DNA from: Sphagnum compactum
Taxonomy: Eukaryota > Bryophyta > Sphagnopsida > Sphagnales
Assembly (NCBI GenBank): GCA_965153455.1
Contig: OZ234500.1
Span: forward strand, 7,688,001 to 7,752,000
Length of the DNA stretch: 64,000 nucleotides
Direction: 5' to 3'
Positions 23,723-35,221 of the stretch are shown one piece after another. The notes beneath the pieces were generated by a model. That model had not been told where the DNA came from, did no database searches, and was given only the letters and a program-made list of their open reading frames with translations. The position numbers were made by a program, and so were the translations under genes. How positions within the stretch are numbered: the stretch's first letter is position 1; each line of letters begins with the position of its first letter.

Positions 23723-24452
23723 TTACAATCTTATCTTCAAAACCCAAGTTGCACCAATAATATTTAAAACAATCCTCATGTTCTTAAAATTTTTTGAGAA
23801 AATTATTTCCTCTTGGGAATCAATGCTAAATTTGCTGTAGAGACTGAGCTACATTTAATTTAATTGGTTGCTACTATTTACTGCTTTCCAGTCCCATGAG
23901 CATATGTAGTTTTGGCATTAAAGACTAAGCTAATTTAATTTATCACTATTATTGTTTTGTGCATGCCTCATAAATCTAGTTGTGAATAGGTCCATAATTT
24001 TTATTTATTTTTAGGCTAATCTTTTTTTAAAATATTGATAAGTACAGAACATTTCCATTTAGAATGTTGTAACTTGTTAGCCGCCTTGGGTGAACTAGCA
24101 CCCACGGTGGCAACATAATAAAAATCTCAAAATCCATTTAAAACAATTATTTCTAAATATTACAAATATCCAACGTTTAGATTAAAGTAGGGTCTCTGAG
24201 TTCAAATCTAACATTTTTTGGGGATTAAAATGGCCACTATTGAGGCCCCACGAAAACAGGTGAAGGTACCAACGTGGGTGCCGGTTCAATCTGGCAGAGG
24301 ATGGTTGGTTTTCATTCGTGTTTTTGGCCTAATGAATGCTTTGAACTTTGCACCTATGTTTTTTGCGAATGTAGTAGTAGGTCAAAAACACAGGCGAAAC
24401 CACTTTGTAGGCCAAAAACTGTGAGTTTCTAGGCTAGGTATAGGGTTGAACT

Positions 24453-26617
24453 CTAGGCCCCAAATTCCTCTGGATAAATTTCATGAATCAACGTCCTCGT
24501 GGGGAAAAGTGGAAGGGACTGTTCAGCTACCCTAAACAGCTCTTGGACTCTCTCAGCTTTCGTAAGAGCTTCACATTTGGCTTCGTTCAAAAGAGAATCG
24601 AAATAAATCACCAACTGGAGGTTCATATGTGCCTCCCAACCACTTCCCACTTTGACAGCTGGGCTCCAACTGAGATTAAGAACCCGTTCTTCGAGGTTCT
24701 CGATCTTGGAATAAGCTCGGCTCCAACTGAGATTAAGAACCCTTTTTTCGAGGTTCTCGATCTCGGAATAATCTGCTCTCCAAGTTTTCAAGACTGTATT
24801 TTGCCTACACGCTTCCTCCACAGCTTCCTTCCATGCTTGAAACTCTTCGGGACTTTCCTCACGCCAAGCATCTAAGACCTTCCGTATCTCCTCCTTCCAA
24901 GTAGGAAAGAACATAAAACCGTAATCAACGGTGAAGTTTTCTTGGATTGCTTGCCAAGCTTTTGAGGCTGCTGGGGTTCGCGGCACCCAACATTCCATTG
25001 CAGCATTCCAAGCTGCTATGGCCTCCCGGGATCTCGATGTTGCGCTTACTTCAACGGCTGCAATATCTTCTAAGGCTCTGGCTACCTCTCTGGGCATAAG
25101 CGCCTTCAAGGCTGCTTCGCCATTTGGGATGTCATGTCCTTGGAGAACCTCCCGCCAGACTGAAATCTTCTCCCATTTTGCAAAATCATAATCTTCCTCC
25201 CAAATAATAGGAAGAGCCTGGGATTTGACAGGTCCTGTACCTTGTTGCTGCATCTCAAGCAACCCTGTAGACGAGAAGGATCCTGGAGTTTGATGTTCAC
25301 TGTTCGGCAGAGATTCCATACGACTGCTACTAGCCTGCATACCAAGTGACACTGGAGAGGCCGAGGACGAAGACCACGACGCTACTACTGTGGTTTGATT
25401 TTCAGCTTTTGGAATACCAACTTTCATGCGCCTGTAGAAACGAGGACCCTGACCTGGTGGCCGGTGTGATTCAGAGTTCTTTGCTCAAGGTTTCTATGAT
25501 CTCGGTCCATCCAGGGCGTTTCTCTGGCTCCATTTGCCAACAACTGTGCAACAACTCCGTCATCTTAGGGTTCACGTGAGGAGGAAGCTCTGGTCTTTGT
25601 CCTGAAAGAACCACATCATAGGCTGTCGAAAGATGCTCTTCAAAGGGAATGCGCCCAGTTAGGAGCTCGTAACAGACCATTCCAAAACTGTACACGTCTC
25701 CCGCAAAAGACCATTTTACAGGCTGGGTTCCATCTTTCAACGATTGCAGCACTTCCGGTGGCCTCCAAAATCTTGTGCCCACTACATCGTCCGAACTCTC
25801 GTAGTCCCCAATCCTGACATAGAAATGAAATGACTCCAAATCTTGCTCCAATTCAACAGACTCAATCAATACTTCTCCAAGATATGAGTCTAAAGGCAGA
25901 GGCGTGACGAGGATATTTGCAGCTTTCAAGTCTCTGTGAATCAATCCACAGCTGTGCAGGTCCTGCATCCCTTGTGAGATGTCTATCATCATCTTGATGG
26001 TGTCGCTATAGTCAAACGGCATCTGCCCGTCCACATAAGGCATCCCCATCACCCACACAGCGAACACCATGATCTATGAGATTTCGGAGATCGCCTCCCA
26101 TTCGTTCCATGACTATACACGCGTTGCCGACAGCATCCATTCCGACGCCAATCACTTTGCAAACTGCAGAAGCGTTTCTTCTCGATGTTTTCATCACCTT
26201 GTCCATTCGCTTTTGCAATTCCACCAAGTCTTTTTGTCCACGTTTCAACTTGTATTTCAATCTTTTGACAACCAGAGGTGTAGAAAATTCCTTACAAGTA
26301 GCTAAGAAAACATGTGCCTGCCCACCTTCTCCGATCTTTTGAAGTAGAAAAATGTCGAATGGATCTAACAATCGCACTTCCAGAGGAATATCGTCCTCAC
26401 TTAGTGTCTCCACCAGGTCGCAACTTTGATCTTGCACATCCCTCGACGAAAGCTCACTCCAAAACTTCTTAGGTGCAGATCCATAACATGAAAGTGGTCT
26501 TGGAGGAGCCACTTCACTCCTCGATCTCTGAGTTGTTGACTTGAAGCTTGTGACCTGCCCTTTGACAGTCGGGTCCTCCTCAATCTCCAACATATTGCTG
26601 TTAAGAGTGTCCGCCAT
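24453..26617 (-). pseudogene. frameshifted copy of the 697-aa kinase
   Basis: Block 1 counterpart of the intact kinase at 32081-34174. It starts with the same ATG context (26617, MADTLNSNML). The first frame reads leader, glycine loop GEGGQAHVF, VVKRLK and MGGDLRNLIDHG. A 2-base loss near 26045 relative to the intact copy then shifts the frame. The middle frame (26070-25471) holds HRDLKAAN, GDYESSD, FWRPPEVL and the C-lobe. A 4-base gain near 25460 breaks it again. The last frame (25427-24453) holds the Trp-rich tail, with a short internal repeat (YSEIENLE..VLNLSWS twice, 24680-24760) not present in block 2. Recent pseudogene, unless the indels are assembly errors. Confidence 0.8.
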
Positions 26618-27524
26618 CACAGATCTTGAACCCTAGACCAAGTGTAGGAGTAATGTCGTGTGAACCTGTTTAGAAACACGAGATGGGGAAATATCTCCGC
26701 TTTCCACACTACAAAGCTCTTGCTAAAACATTGACAGGAAGACGAAATGAAAGCTGTATGCGAGATGACAGCAGTCAGCCTGCTCCAACTTGCTAAGCCT
26801 TGATGATAGAATGTCAAGAAGAATCAGAGTTAAAACCAGCTATAGAAAGAAAGAAAAAAGAAAGAGAGAGAAATCGCAGCAAGAATGTAAAATATCGAAT
26901 AGCAACCGAGGAGTACTTCAATAACAGAACAACTTGTAGCCGAGTGCGTGGGGAACGGATCTGGCTATCACGCGTGAAAAAAATTGAAAGAGAAGGAAAC
27001 GCGTGAAGAGGAGAGACATAGAAGACTTGGGAAGAAGAAACAACAGCAAGATGAAGATAACTATGGAATGCACCGCCCCTGACCATAGGAATATCCAAAA
27101 AAGGCAGAGCAAGGTATTCTGCCTTACTCCCCAGATTTGATGCTAAACAAATTTCTATAACCATAAGTTGGCCGACCACAGTGAACCGGCCGGCACCCAC
27201 CAACCACTGGATGCCTGTCATTACTCAGCTGTGGCTGAACCTTAACTGAGTTAGTATATGGTTTCACCTTGGTAAGCAATTATGTAAGAAACACTATGAA
27301 AAAAGTGTGTCTGTTGTAACTTGTTCGATGCAATTAAAAAATGTTTGATAACATTAAATCATAATTAAAAAACATTTGATGAAACTAACAACTAAATAAA
27401 TTAGTTGTAACAGGCATGATTTTCTCATAATACAATAGGTCTCATGTATAAATGAATAAATAAGATAATAAATAATTACTAAACAAGTAGATGATTTATA
27501 CATACTTAAAAGGCTGTTTTTACT
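26618..27524 (-). promoter_or_regulatory. 5' region of kinase copy 1
   Basis: Colinear with 34175-35074 upstream of the intact kinase. Contains a GAAAGAAAGAAAAAAG purine run (near 26846) and ACGCGT sites near 26970 and 27000. The promoter itself cannot be placed. Confidence 0.4.
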
Positions 27525-27726
27525 ACATGCCTACTAACCATCTACTTGTGGGTTGTTATGAGTTAGGTAATAAAAAGAAGGAACTAAGCTAACCACCATG
27601 GTTAGCTAGGGAATTGGAACCCAACATTGTTTCCTGATCAGTTACCATCCATCCTTCCTGGTGCAATGGTGGGTGATGGTTCACTGTGGGCCTAAGGTTC
27701 TCCACATGCTTCTGGTGGAGCATGAA
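27525..27726. other. spacer between the duplicated blocks
   Basis: About 200 bases present only here. They include an imperfect palindrome around 27588-27606 (GCTAACCACCATGGTTAGC). No gene. Confidence 0.4.
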
Positions 27727-29342
27727 AAACAACTCCAAATTTAACAAAAGGTTCTATTGATAAAATAAAAAGAGAAATGCTTGATTCTTAGTTTTTCACA
27801 CAATGCAAGTTCACTACTACAATAAATGCAAGTTCCACAACAAATTTCACCATTGTTTTAATAATCTTTTTTGTTTGGTCTAGTTTGGAATTTACTTTGC
27901 TAGTGATGATGCTTTGAATATTTCTCTCCTTTAGAAATTGACAAGTGTTTGATTTATGATTAATGTTTTGAAATGCATTTTCAACCCATCTTTTTATGGG
28001 ATGAATATGTATGAAACATTTCTCGTGACAATTTAATTTTTTGTGATATGAATATCTTGTGTGAGTGGCGATGGCAAGTGCACAAATCCACCAAGAATGT
28101 TACCCTCTCAAAATTTTGCTACAAAACAATTCTTACCCTCAAGTTAAATGGGCCTATGTTCTGGAAAAGTCCCCATTTCCAATTGCCAACAATGGAAAAT
28201 TTTCAACTTTAGCCTAATTCATTAATTGTAGCACTTCAATGAAGTCCCTTAGATCTATGATTGATTAAAATGTGGCTCCTGACCCTATGTAAGTATTTCA
28301 TAGTTCAAGCCAATGAACAAGATTCCAGAAATTATGTTAAAATTGTTTTTACCATAAAATCAACAAGCATCAAATTGGAACAACCAATTAAATGTGGCAC
28401 TACTAGTCTTATACTCCTGTAAGGGAAGTGTCCAATTGGAAAGCAGTTTTTGAAAAAAAATTGATTATATTTGTGTTATTATAAACATTTACACTATCAA
28501 TGATATTTTTTATAAAGAAAATAAAGATTGGTATGCAAGGAAAGGTTCACAATCAAGTCCATGAGTCCAAGATTTTGGCTTGAAATCTTTTTTCCAACAA
28601 CCATCTTCTTCTTCAATAACTTCCTTGGATGAGAAGTTTAAAAAAATAATTTTGGGAAGAAGATGATTGTAAGGATATTTTCTTTAGTCCTCAATTTTTC
28701 ATTCATTAATTTTATTTTATTTTTGCAACTTTCAAGTCCATTTGGTGGGTCCATCCATGTTAGTAGGAGCTAACATTGCCCCCTTGGGTGACTGCTTTTA
28801 ATTGGGAACACTTTTTAAATATAATTTTAAATCTTTTAAAAAATTATATTGTTATGTGAAGGTTTGAATAAAAATTTGCGAAGAATAGTTAGGTAATATT
28901 ATTTTTAGATTATGCCCAAGGAGGTTACAATTGTTTTAAAGGGATTTTTAGTTCTTTCTTATTCATTAAATTGATTTCAAATCCCATGATACATCATGAA
29001 TTTTTATATATAAATATATCCTAACATTTTAATCCCAATTTAAGTTGCAATTTCAAAACATGAAATATAAGCAATGGTTACAACTTTTTACTCCTATTAA
29101 CATGATGCACCCTTCTAACTTTTCCAAATATTGGGAAATAATGTATGTTGGATGAAAAGATGCAGAATAAATGAAAATTATATTATAGATGAACAATTGA
29201 AAAAGAAAGTTACCCAATAAATGAAATTTTAGGAGATTAAGGTCATAACATGGATGAAAGAAAAGGAAAAACAAAAAAAAGGTTTCATACTGGCTGAAAA
29301 ATCACACAATGTTGAAAAAGTTGAAATTTTTGAAATTATAAA

Positions 29343-29546
29343 ATGGATGAAAGACTGGGGACTAAGGATGAAAAGTTCAAAACACATTCATCCATTGTGT
29401 ACCTTCTTAAAATTGTAAGGTGTTGCAACTCACTAGATCTTGTTCCCAAAAAGTGTAACCAATTAACTCCCATGGAAAGAATGACACAAATTCCTTTTTC
29501 CGTTAAGGAACTTTTCATAGGAATGGATGTCTTCCCAAGGAAATAA
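29343..29546 (+). CDS. small conserved ORF in duplicated block 2 (doubtful)
   Basis: 67-codon counterpart of the frame at 22773-22976 (MDERLGTKDEKF to KELFIGMDVFPRK). Same length and ends, no recognisable family. Coding status unproven. Confidence 0.15.
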   Translation: MDERLGTKDEKFKTHSSIVYLLKIVRCCNSLDLVPKKCNQLTPMERMTQIPFSVKELFIGMDVFPRK

Positions 29547-29923
29547 GTGTCTGCAACCTCCTCATAGAAAAAATGACCCCAATTCTTACGAAAATGGGTC
29601 CAAGTTGCATGGAAAAAACATTGGAACAACTAATGTTGTTTAGGGGAAGCTGATAATGTTGTTCAGGGAACACTACCTTCCTTGAACAATATTATCATCT
29701 TCTTCGCACCTTCCCCAAGCAACAACACAATGATGTCTTTCTCAAGTGTTGCTTGGGCAGCACAACCATTGTTCCCAATCATTTCCTGACACAAATTACC
29801 CGGGAAACACCATCTTCCTTCTTTCCTGGATGGAATTCATCGTAGAAGAAGATGTGTAGGTTACAATAAGATTTGAACATTGGATAACCCCAAAGATAGG
29901 AGAGAACATCATCCACTGTGTTA

Positions 29924-31299
29924 GAGCATCTCCAACTGTGCTCAGCATGTGACTCCAGACAGTAAAATTTCTTGCGAAAAAAGTAAAAATGAGCCGGTTT
30001 AGATCAGGAAATTGGTTTTTCTGCACCAAATTCGTGCAATTGCCGTCCTAAAAGGCGGAACACAGTTGTGCACCTCCCAAAAAGAGTGTAATAAGTTCCA
30101 GTTTCAGTATTACTAGTTTGAACCCGGTGCCTAATGCACAGGTGCGTTATTTGAACAATGTTTGGTTCATGTTTTAGTTTTTTTTTTAAAACTTTTATCT
30201 TTTTTATTTTTTATTTTTATGTGTTTTCTGTTTTTATTATTATTTTGTATAATAAAAATAAAGTGTTTCTTTTTCACTTTTGTATTTTTGTTTATTTGGA
30301 TGCAAGTTTGAAGTTTGGAGAAAGAAGACACCTCATTCTTTTTCAAGTAGGGTTTTTCTTCATTATTATAATTTTTTTTTTTCTTATTTTCAACTCTTTA
30401 TTTGGTTTCTTCTTTTTTGTAATTTTTTTCTTTTAAAATGATTTTACTGCATTTCCCTTTCCTTGTTTCATTTGTTTCCATTCCCTTTTTATAGTTTTGT
30501 GTTTTTACTTTTTTTTGTTTATGTTTGTTTCATGTATTAATTTTTTCTATTTTTGTTTTGTCTATCTTCAAATTTTTTCTATTTTTATGCGTTTGTTTAT
30601 TTATTTAATTTCTATTTCCTTTTCCAAAAACATTTTAGTTTTTCTAATATGTTTTATAATTAAAAAAATTAAAAAAACTTTTTGATTTTTGTTTGATTAG
30701 ATGCAGGTTTGAAGTTTGGAAAAAGAAGACAAACCTCATTTTTTTTTCAAGTATGGTTTTTTTTCTCTTTCTTTTGCTCTTTGTTTTGTTTCTTATTTTT
30801 TGTCATCTATTTTAATTTTCTTTTAAGATTATTTTACTGTATTTCCGTTTTTTTTTCATGTTTAAGTGTTTACAAAAAGTTTCTAATTGTTAAAGTGTTT
30901 TTCTGTTTTTATTTTTTTCTAGTTTTTTTCCCTTTTTAAAATACATATTTGTTCTGTTTGGATGGATGCGGGACGGATGACGGGATGGATGACGGACGGA
31001 TGGATGGAAAGCTTCATTTCATCCCGACGTCCTTTACTATATGTAATTGGTGGGGTTGCCAAAAAAAACAGCTAAACTTAGACATTTAGGTTCAGTATTA
31101 TTGGTGGGGTTGCCAAAAAAAAACAGCTAAACTTAGACATTTAGGTTCAGTATTATTGGTGGGGTTGCCAAAAAAAAAACAGCTAAACTTAGACATTTAG
31201 GTTCAGTATTATTGGTGGGGTTGCCAAAAAAAAAACAGCTAAACTTAGACATTTAATTTACTATGTAGAGTTACATACTGAGCACTGTTGAAGATGCTC
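29924..31299. mobile_element. same MITE as at 23363, expanded to 1,376 bp
   Basis: Terminal repeats GAGCATCTCCAACTGTGCTCA and its slightly diverged partner at 31279-31299 are flanked by TTA (29921-29923 and 31300-31302). The interior has gained about 770 bases of T-rich low-complexity DNA (30170-30940), a GGATGGATGACGG-like run (30958-31007) and a 54-57-bp tandem repeat. Long hydrophobic frames in the T-rich part are composition artefacts. Confidence 0.85.
31046..31262 (+). repeat. tandem repeat, 54-57 bp, four units, inside the MITE
   Basis: ATTGGTGGGGTTGCC, an A run of 8-10 bases, then CAGCTAAACTTAGACATTTA recurs four times. The 360-bp copy at 23640-23690 has a single unit. The A run lengthens by a base or so between units. 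Confidence 0.9.
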
Positions 31300-32080
31300 T
31301 TACAATCTTATCTTCAAAAACCAAGTTGCACCCGTAATATTTAAAACAATATTCATGTTCTGAATTTTTTTGAGAAAATGGTTTCCTCTTGGGGATCAAT
31401 GCTAAATTTGCTGTAGAGACTAAGCTACATTTAATTGATTGCTACTATTTACTGCTTGCCCCATGAGCATGTGTATTTTTGACATTAAAGACTAAGCTAA
31501 TTTAATTCATTTTATTGTTTTGTGCATGCCTCATAAATCTAGTTGTGAATAGGTCCATAATTTATTTATTTTTTAAGGCTAACCTTTTTATTAATATTGA
31601 TAAGTACAGAACATTTACATTTAGAATGTTGTAACTTGTTAGCCGCCTTGGGTGAACTAGCACCCACGTTTGGCAACATAATAAAAATCTCAATATCCAT
31701 TTAAAATAATTATTTCTAAATATTACAAATATCCGACTAATGTTTCGACTAAAGTAGGGTCTCTGAGTTCAAATCTAACACTTTTTGGGGTTAATATGGC
31801 CACGAAGGAGGCCCCACTAAAACAGGTGAAGGTACCGACGTGGGTGCCAGTTCAACCTGGGAAGGGGTTTTCATTTGTGTTTTTGGCCTAATGAATGGTT
31901 GGAACTTTGCAGCTGTGTTTTTTGCAAATGTAGTAGTAGGCCAAAAACACAAGCGAAACCACAGTGTAGGCCAAATTTAAGTGTCCCTAAACAGAGGAAC
32001 TCGGGGCCTACAAATCAAGCCTATAGGACCTTATACCTAGCCTAAAAACTCAAAATTTTCAGTCATCTTGGGATATTAAA

Positions 32081-34174
32081 TTAATCCTCTGAATAAATTT
32101 CACGAATCAAGGTCCTCGTGGGGAAAGATGGAAGGAACTTTTCAGCGCCCCTAAACAGCTCTTGGACTCTCTTAGCTTTCTTCAAAGCTTCAGATTTGGC
32201 TGTGCCCAAAACAGAATTGAAAGCTTTCAGCAACTTCAAGTTCATATCTGCCTCCCAACCACTTCCCACTCTGACAGCTGAGCTTATTCTGAGATCAAGA
32301 GCCCGTTTCTCGAAGTTGTCGATCTCGGAATAAGCTGCTCTCCAAGTTTCCAAGACTGTATTTTGCCTACACGCTTCCTCCACAGCTTCCATCCATGCTT
32401 CACACTCTTCGGGACTTTTCTCATGCCAAGCAACTAAAACCTCCCGTATCCTCTTCCAAAGACGATCGTACGAAAAAACGTAATAGACGGTGAAGTCTCT
32501 TTGGATTACTTTCCAAGCTTTTGAGCCTGCTGGGGTTCGCGGCACCCAACATTCCATTGCAGCATACCAAGCTGCTATGGCTTCCCGGAATCTCGATCTT
32601 ACGCTTACCTCATTGGCTGCAAGATCTTCTAAGGCTCTGGCTACCTCTCTGGGCATAAGCGCCTTCAAGGCTCCTTCGCCATTTGGGATGTCATGTCCTT
32701 GGAGAAGCTCCCACCAGACTGAAATCTTCTCCCATTTTCCAAAATCATAATCTTCCTCCCAAATATTAGGAAGAGCCTGGGACTTGACAGGTCCTGTACC
32801 TTGTTGCTGCATCTCAAGCAACCCTGTAGACGAGAAGGATCCTGGAGTTTGATGTTCACTGTTCGGCAGAGATTCCATACGACTACTACTAGCCTGCATA
32901 CCAAGTGACACTGGAGAGGCCGAGGACGAAGACCACGACGCTACTACTGTGGTTTCATTTTCAGCTTTTGGAATACCAACTTTCATGCGCCTGTAGAAAC
33001 AAGGACCCTGACCTGGTGGGTGTGATTCGAGTTCTTCGCTCAAGGTTTCTATGATCTCGGTCCATCCAGGGCGCTTCTCTGGCTCCATTTGCCAACAACT
33101 GTGCAACAACTCCGTCATCTTAGGGTTCACGTGAGGAGGAAGCCCTGGTCTTTGTCCTGAAAGAACCACATCATAGGCTGTCGAAAGATGCTCTTCAAAG
33201 GGAATGCCCCCAGTTAGGAGCTCGTAACATAACATTCCAAAACTGTACACGTCTCCCGCAAAAGACCATTTTACAGGCTGGGTTCCATCTTTCAACGATT
33301 GCAGCACTTCCGGTGGCCTCCAAAATCTTGTGCCCACTACATCGTCCGAACTCTCGTAGTCCCCAATCCTGACATAGAAATAAAATGACTCCAAATCTTG
33401 CTCCAATTCAACAGACTCAATCAATACTTCTTCAAGATGTGAGTCTAAAGGCAGAGGCGTGACGAGGATATTTGCAGCTTTCAAGTCTCTGTGAATCAAT
33501 CCACAGCTGTGCAGGTCCTGCATCCCTTGTGAGATGTCTATCATCATCTTGATGGTGTCGCTGTAGTCAAACGGCATCTGCCCGTCCACATAAGGCATCC
33601 GCCCATCGCCCACACAGCGAACACCATGATCTATGAGATTTCGGAGATCGCCTCCCATTCGTTCCATGACTATACACGCGTTGCCGACAGCATCCATTCC
33701 GACGCCCATCACTTTGCAAACTGCAGAAGCGTTTCTTCTCGATGTTTTCATCACCTTGTCCATTCGCTTTTGCAATTCCACCAAGTCTTCTTGTCCACGT
33801 TTCAACTTGTATTTCAATCTTTTGACAACCAGAGGTGTAGAAAATTTCTTACAAGTAGCTAAGAAAACATGTGCCTGCCCACCTTCTCCGATCTTTTGAA
33901 GTAGAAAAATGTCGAATGGATCTAACAATCGCACTTCCAAAGGAATATCGTCCTCACTTAGTGTCTCCACCCGGTCGCAACTTTGATCTTGCACAGCCCT
34001 CGACGAAAGCTCACTCCAAAACTCCTTAGGTACAGATGCATAACATGAAAGTGGTCTTGGAGGAGCCACTTCACTCCTCGATCTCTGCGTTGTTGACTTG
34101 AAGCTCGTGACCTGCCCTGCAACAGTCGGGTCCTCCTCAATCTCCAAGATATTGCTGTTAAGAGTGTCCGCCAT
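32081..34174 (-). CDS. protein kinase with Trp-rich C-terminal region, 697 aa
   Basis: Intact single-exon gene; start at the ATG at 34174. Residues 1-85 form a polar leader with CYASVPKEFW (44-53). The kinase domain (about 86-382) has GEGGQAHVF (96-104), VVKRLK (Lys118), HRDLKAAN (Asp230, Asn235), GDYESSD (271-277) where DFG is expected, FWRPPEVL (APE replaced by PPE) and CWQMEPEKRPGW. Residues 400-465 are Ser/Gln-rich. Residues 470-697 form an Ala/Glu/Trp-rich, probably helical region with tryptophans in recurring contexts: WEKISVWWELL, AIAAWYAAMECW, SKAWKVIQ, VLVAWHEKSPEECEAW, VLETWRAAY. I do not recognise this region as a named domain. No membrane segment or signal peptide. Substrate and activity unknown. 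Confidence 0.88.
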   Translation of the reverse strand: MADTLNSNILEIEEDPTVAGQVTSFKSTTQRSRSEVAPPRPLSCYASVPKEFWSELSSRAVQDQSCDRVETLSEDDIPLEVRLLDPFDIFLLQKIGEGGQAHVFLATCKKFSTPLVVKRLKYKLKRGQEDLVELQKRMDKVMKTSRRNASAVCKVMGVGMDAVGNACIVMERMGGDLRNLIDHGVRCVGDGRMPYVDGQMPFDYSDTIKMMIDISQGMQDLHSCGLIHRDLKAANILVTPLPLDSHLEEVLIESVELEQDLESFYFYVRIGDYESSDDVVGTRFWRPPEVLQSLKDGTQPVKWSFAGDVYSFGMLCYELLTGGIPFEEHLSTAYDVVLSGQRPGLPPHVNPKMTELLHSCWQMEPEKRPGWTEIIETLSEELESHPPGQGPCFYRRMKVGIPKAENETTVVASWSSSSASPVSLGMQASSSRMESLPNSEHQTPGSFSSTGLLEMQQQGTGPVKSQALPNIWEEDYDFGKWEKISVWWELLQGHDIPNGEGALKALMPREVARALEDLAANEVSVRSRFREAIAAWYAAMECWVPRTPAGSKAWKVIQRDFTVYYVFSYDRLWKRIREVLVAWHEKSPEECEAWMEAVEEACRQNTVLETWRAAYSEIDNFEKRALDLRISSAVRVGSGWEADMNLKLLKAFNSVLGTAKSEALKKAKRVQELFRGAEKFLPSFPTRTLIREIYSED

Positions 34175-35221
34175 CACAGATCTTGAACCCTAGACCAAGT
34201 GTAGGAGTAATGTCGTGTGAACCTGTTTAGAAACACGAGATGGGGAAATATCTCCGCTTTCCACACTACAAAGCTCTTGGAGTAATCTTGCTAAAACATT
34301 GAACAGGAAGACGAAATGAAAGCTGTATGCGAGATGACAGTAGTCAGCCTGCTCCAACTGGCCAAGCCTTGATGATAGAATGTCAAGAAGAATCAGAGTT
34401 AAAACCAGCTATAGAAAGAAAGAAAGAGAGAGAGAAATCGCAGCAAGAATGTAAAATGTCGAGTAGCAACCGTGGAGTACTTCAATAACAGAACAACTTT
34501 GAGCCGAGTGCGTGGGGAACGGATCTGGCTATCACGCGTGAAAAAAATTGAAAGAGAAGGAAACGCGTGAAGAGGAGACATAGAAGAATTGGGAAAAAAC
34601 AAGTGCCGCGCACATGAAGATATATATGGAATGCCCCCTGATCATAGGAATATTCCAAAGAACTCTAGTCTATTCTGCCTTACTTCCCAGACTTGATGCT
34701 AAAAAAATTTCTATAACCATAAGTTGGCCGACCACAGTGAACCGGCACCCACCATCCACTGGATGCCTGTCATTACTCAGCTGTGGCTGAACCTTAACTG
34801 AGTTAGGATATGGTTTCACCTTGGTAAGCAATTATGTAAGAAACCCTGTGAAAAAAGCGTGTCTGTTGTAACTTGTTGGATGCAATTAAAAAATGTTTCA
34901 TAAAATTAAATCATAATTAAAAAATATTCGATCAACTAATAACTAAATAAATTAGTTGTAACAAACATATTTTTCTCGTTATAAAATAGGTCTCATATAT
35001 AAATGAATAAATAAAATAATAGATAATTACTAGACAAGTAGATGATTTATACATACTTAAAGGCTGTTTTTACGGCCAGAGTGAACCAGCAGCCACCAAT
35101 GCACCAGTTGGTCGTTCTGTCCACTGGATGTCTTGTGTTTTTTCATTCGGCGCCGGATGGGGTTCATCACAGTCCATTTCTTTTTGCTGCTGACCACTGT
35201 ACTTTTTTTTTCTTTTTTTTT
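34175..35221 (-). promoter_or_regulatory. 5' region of the 697-aa kinase and junction to repeats
   Basis: Colinear with the region upstream of kinase copy 1 up to about 35074. From there unique T-rich DNA leads into repeat copy A. It contains a GAAAGAAAGAGAGAGAG-like purine run near 34415-34435 and ACGCGT sites. Exact promoter not placed. Confidence 0.4.

Larger units (their letters stand above)
21163..27524. repeat. segmental duplication, block 1
   Basis: About 6.4 kb colinear with block 2 (27727-35074). Homology starts at AAAACAACTCCAAAT and ends just after TACTTAAAAGGCTGTTTTTAC. The block contains AT-rich DNA, a 360-bp MITE, a kinase copy and its 5' region. Differences are small substitutions and indels plus the much larger MITE in block 2. 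Confidence 0.85.
27727..35074. repeat. segmental duplication, block 2
   Basis: About 7.35 kb, colinear with 21163-27524. The extra kilobase comes almost entirely from growth inside the MITE (29924-31299). This block carries the intact 697-aa kinase. Confidence 0.85.

Noticed and set aside
30158-30939. Phe-rich membrane protein frames
   Set aside because: They come from T-rich low-complexity DNA inside the expanded MITE, have no counterpart in the short copy and show no sign of coding.
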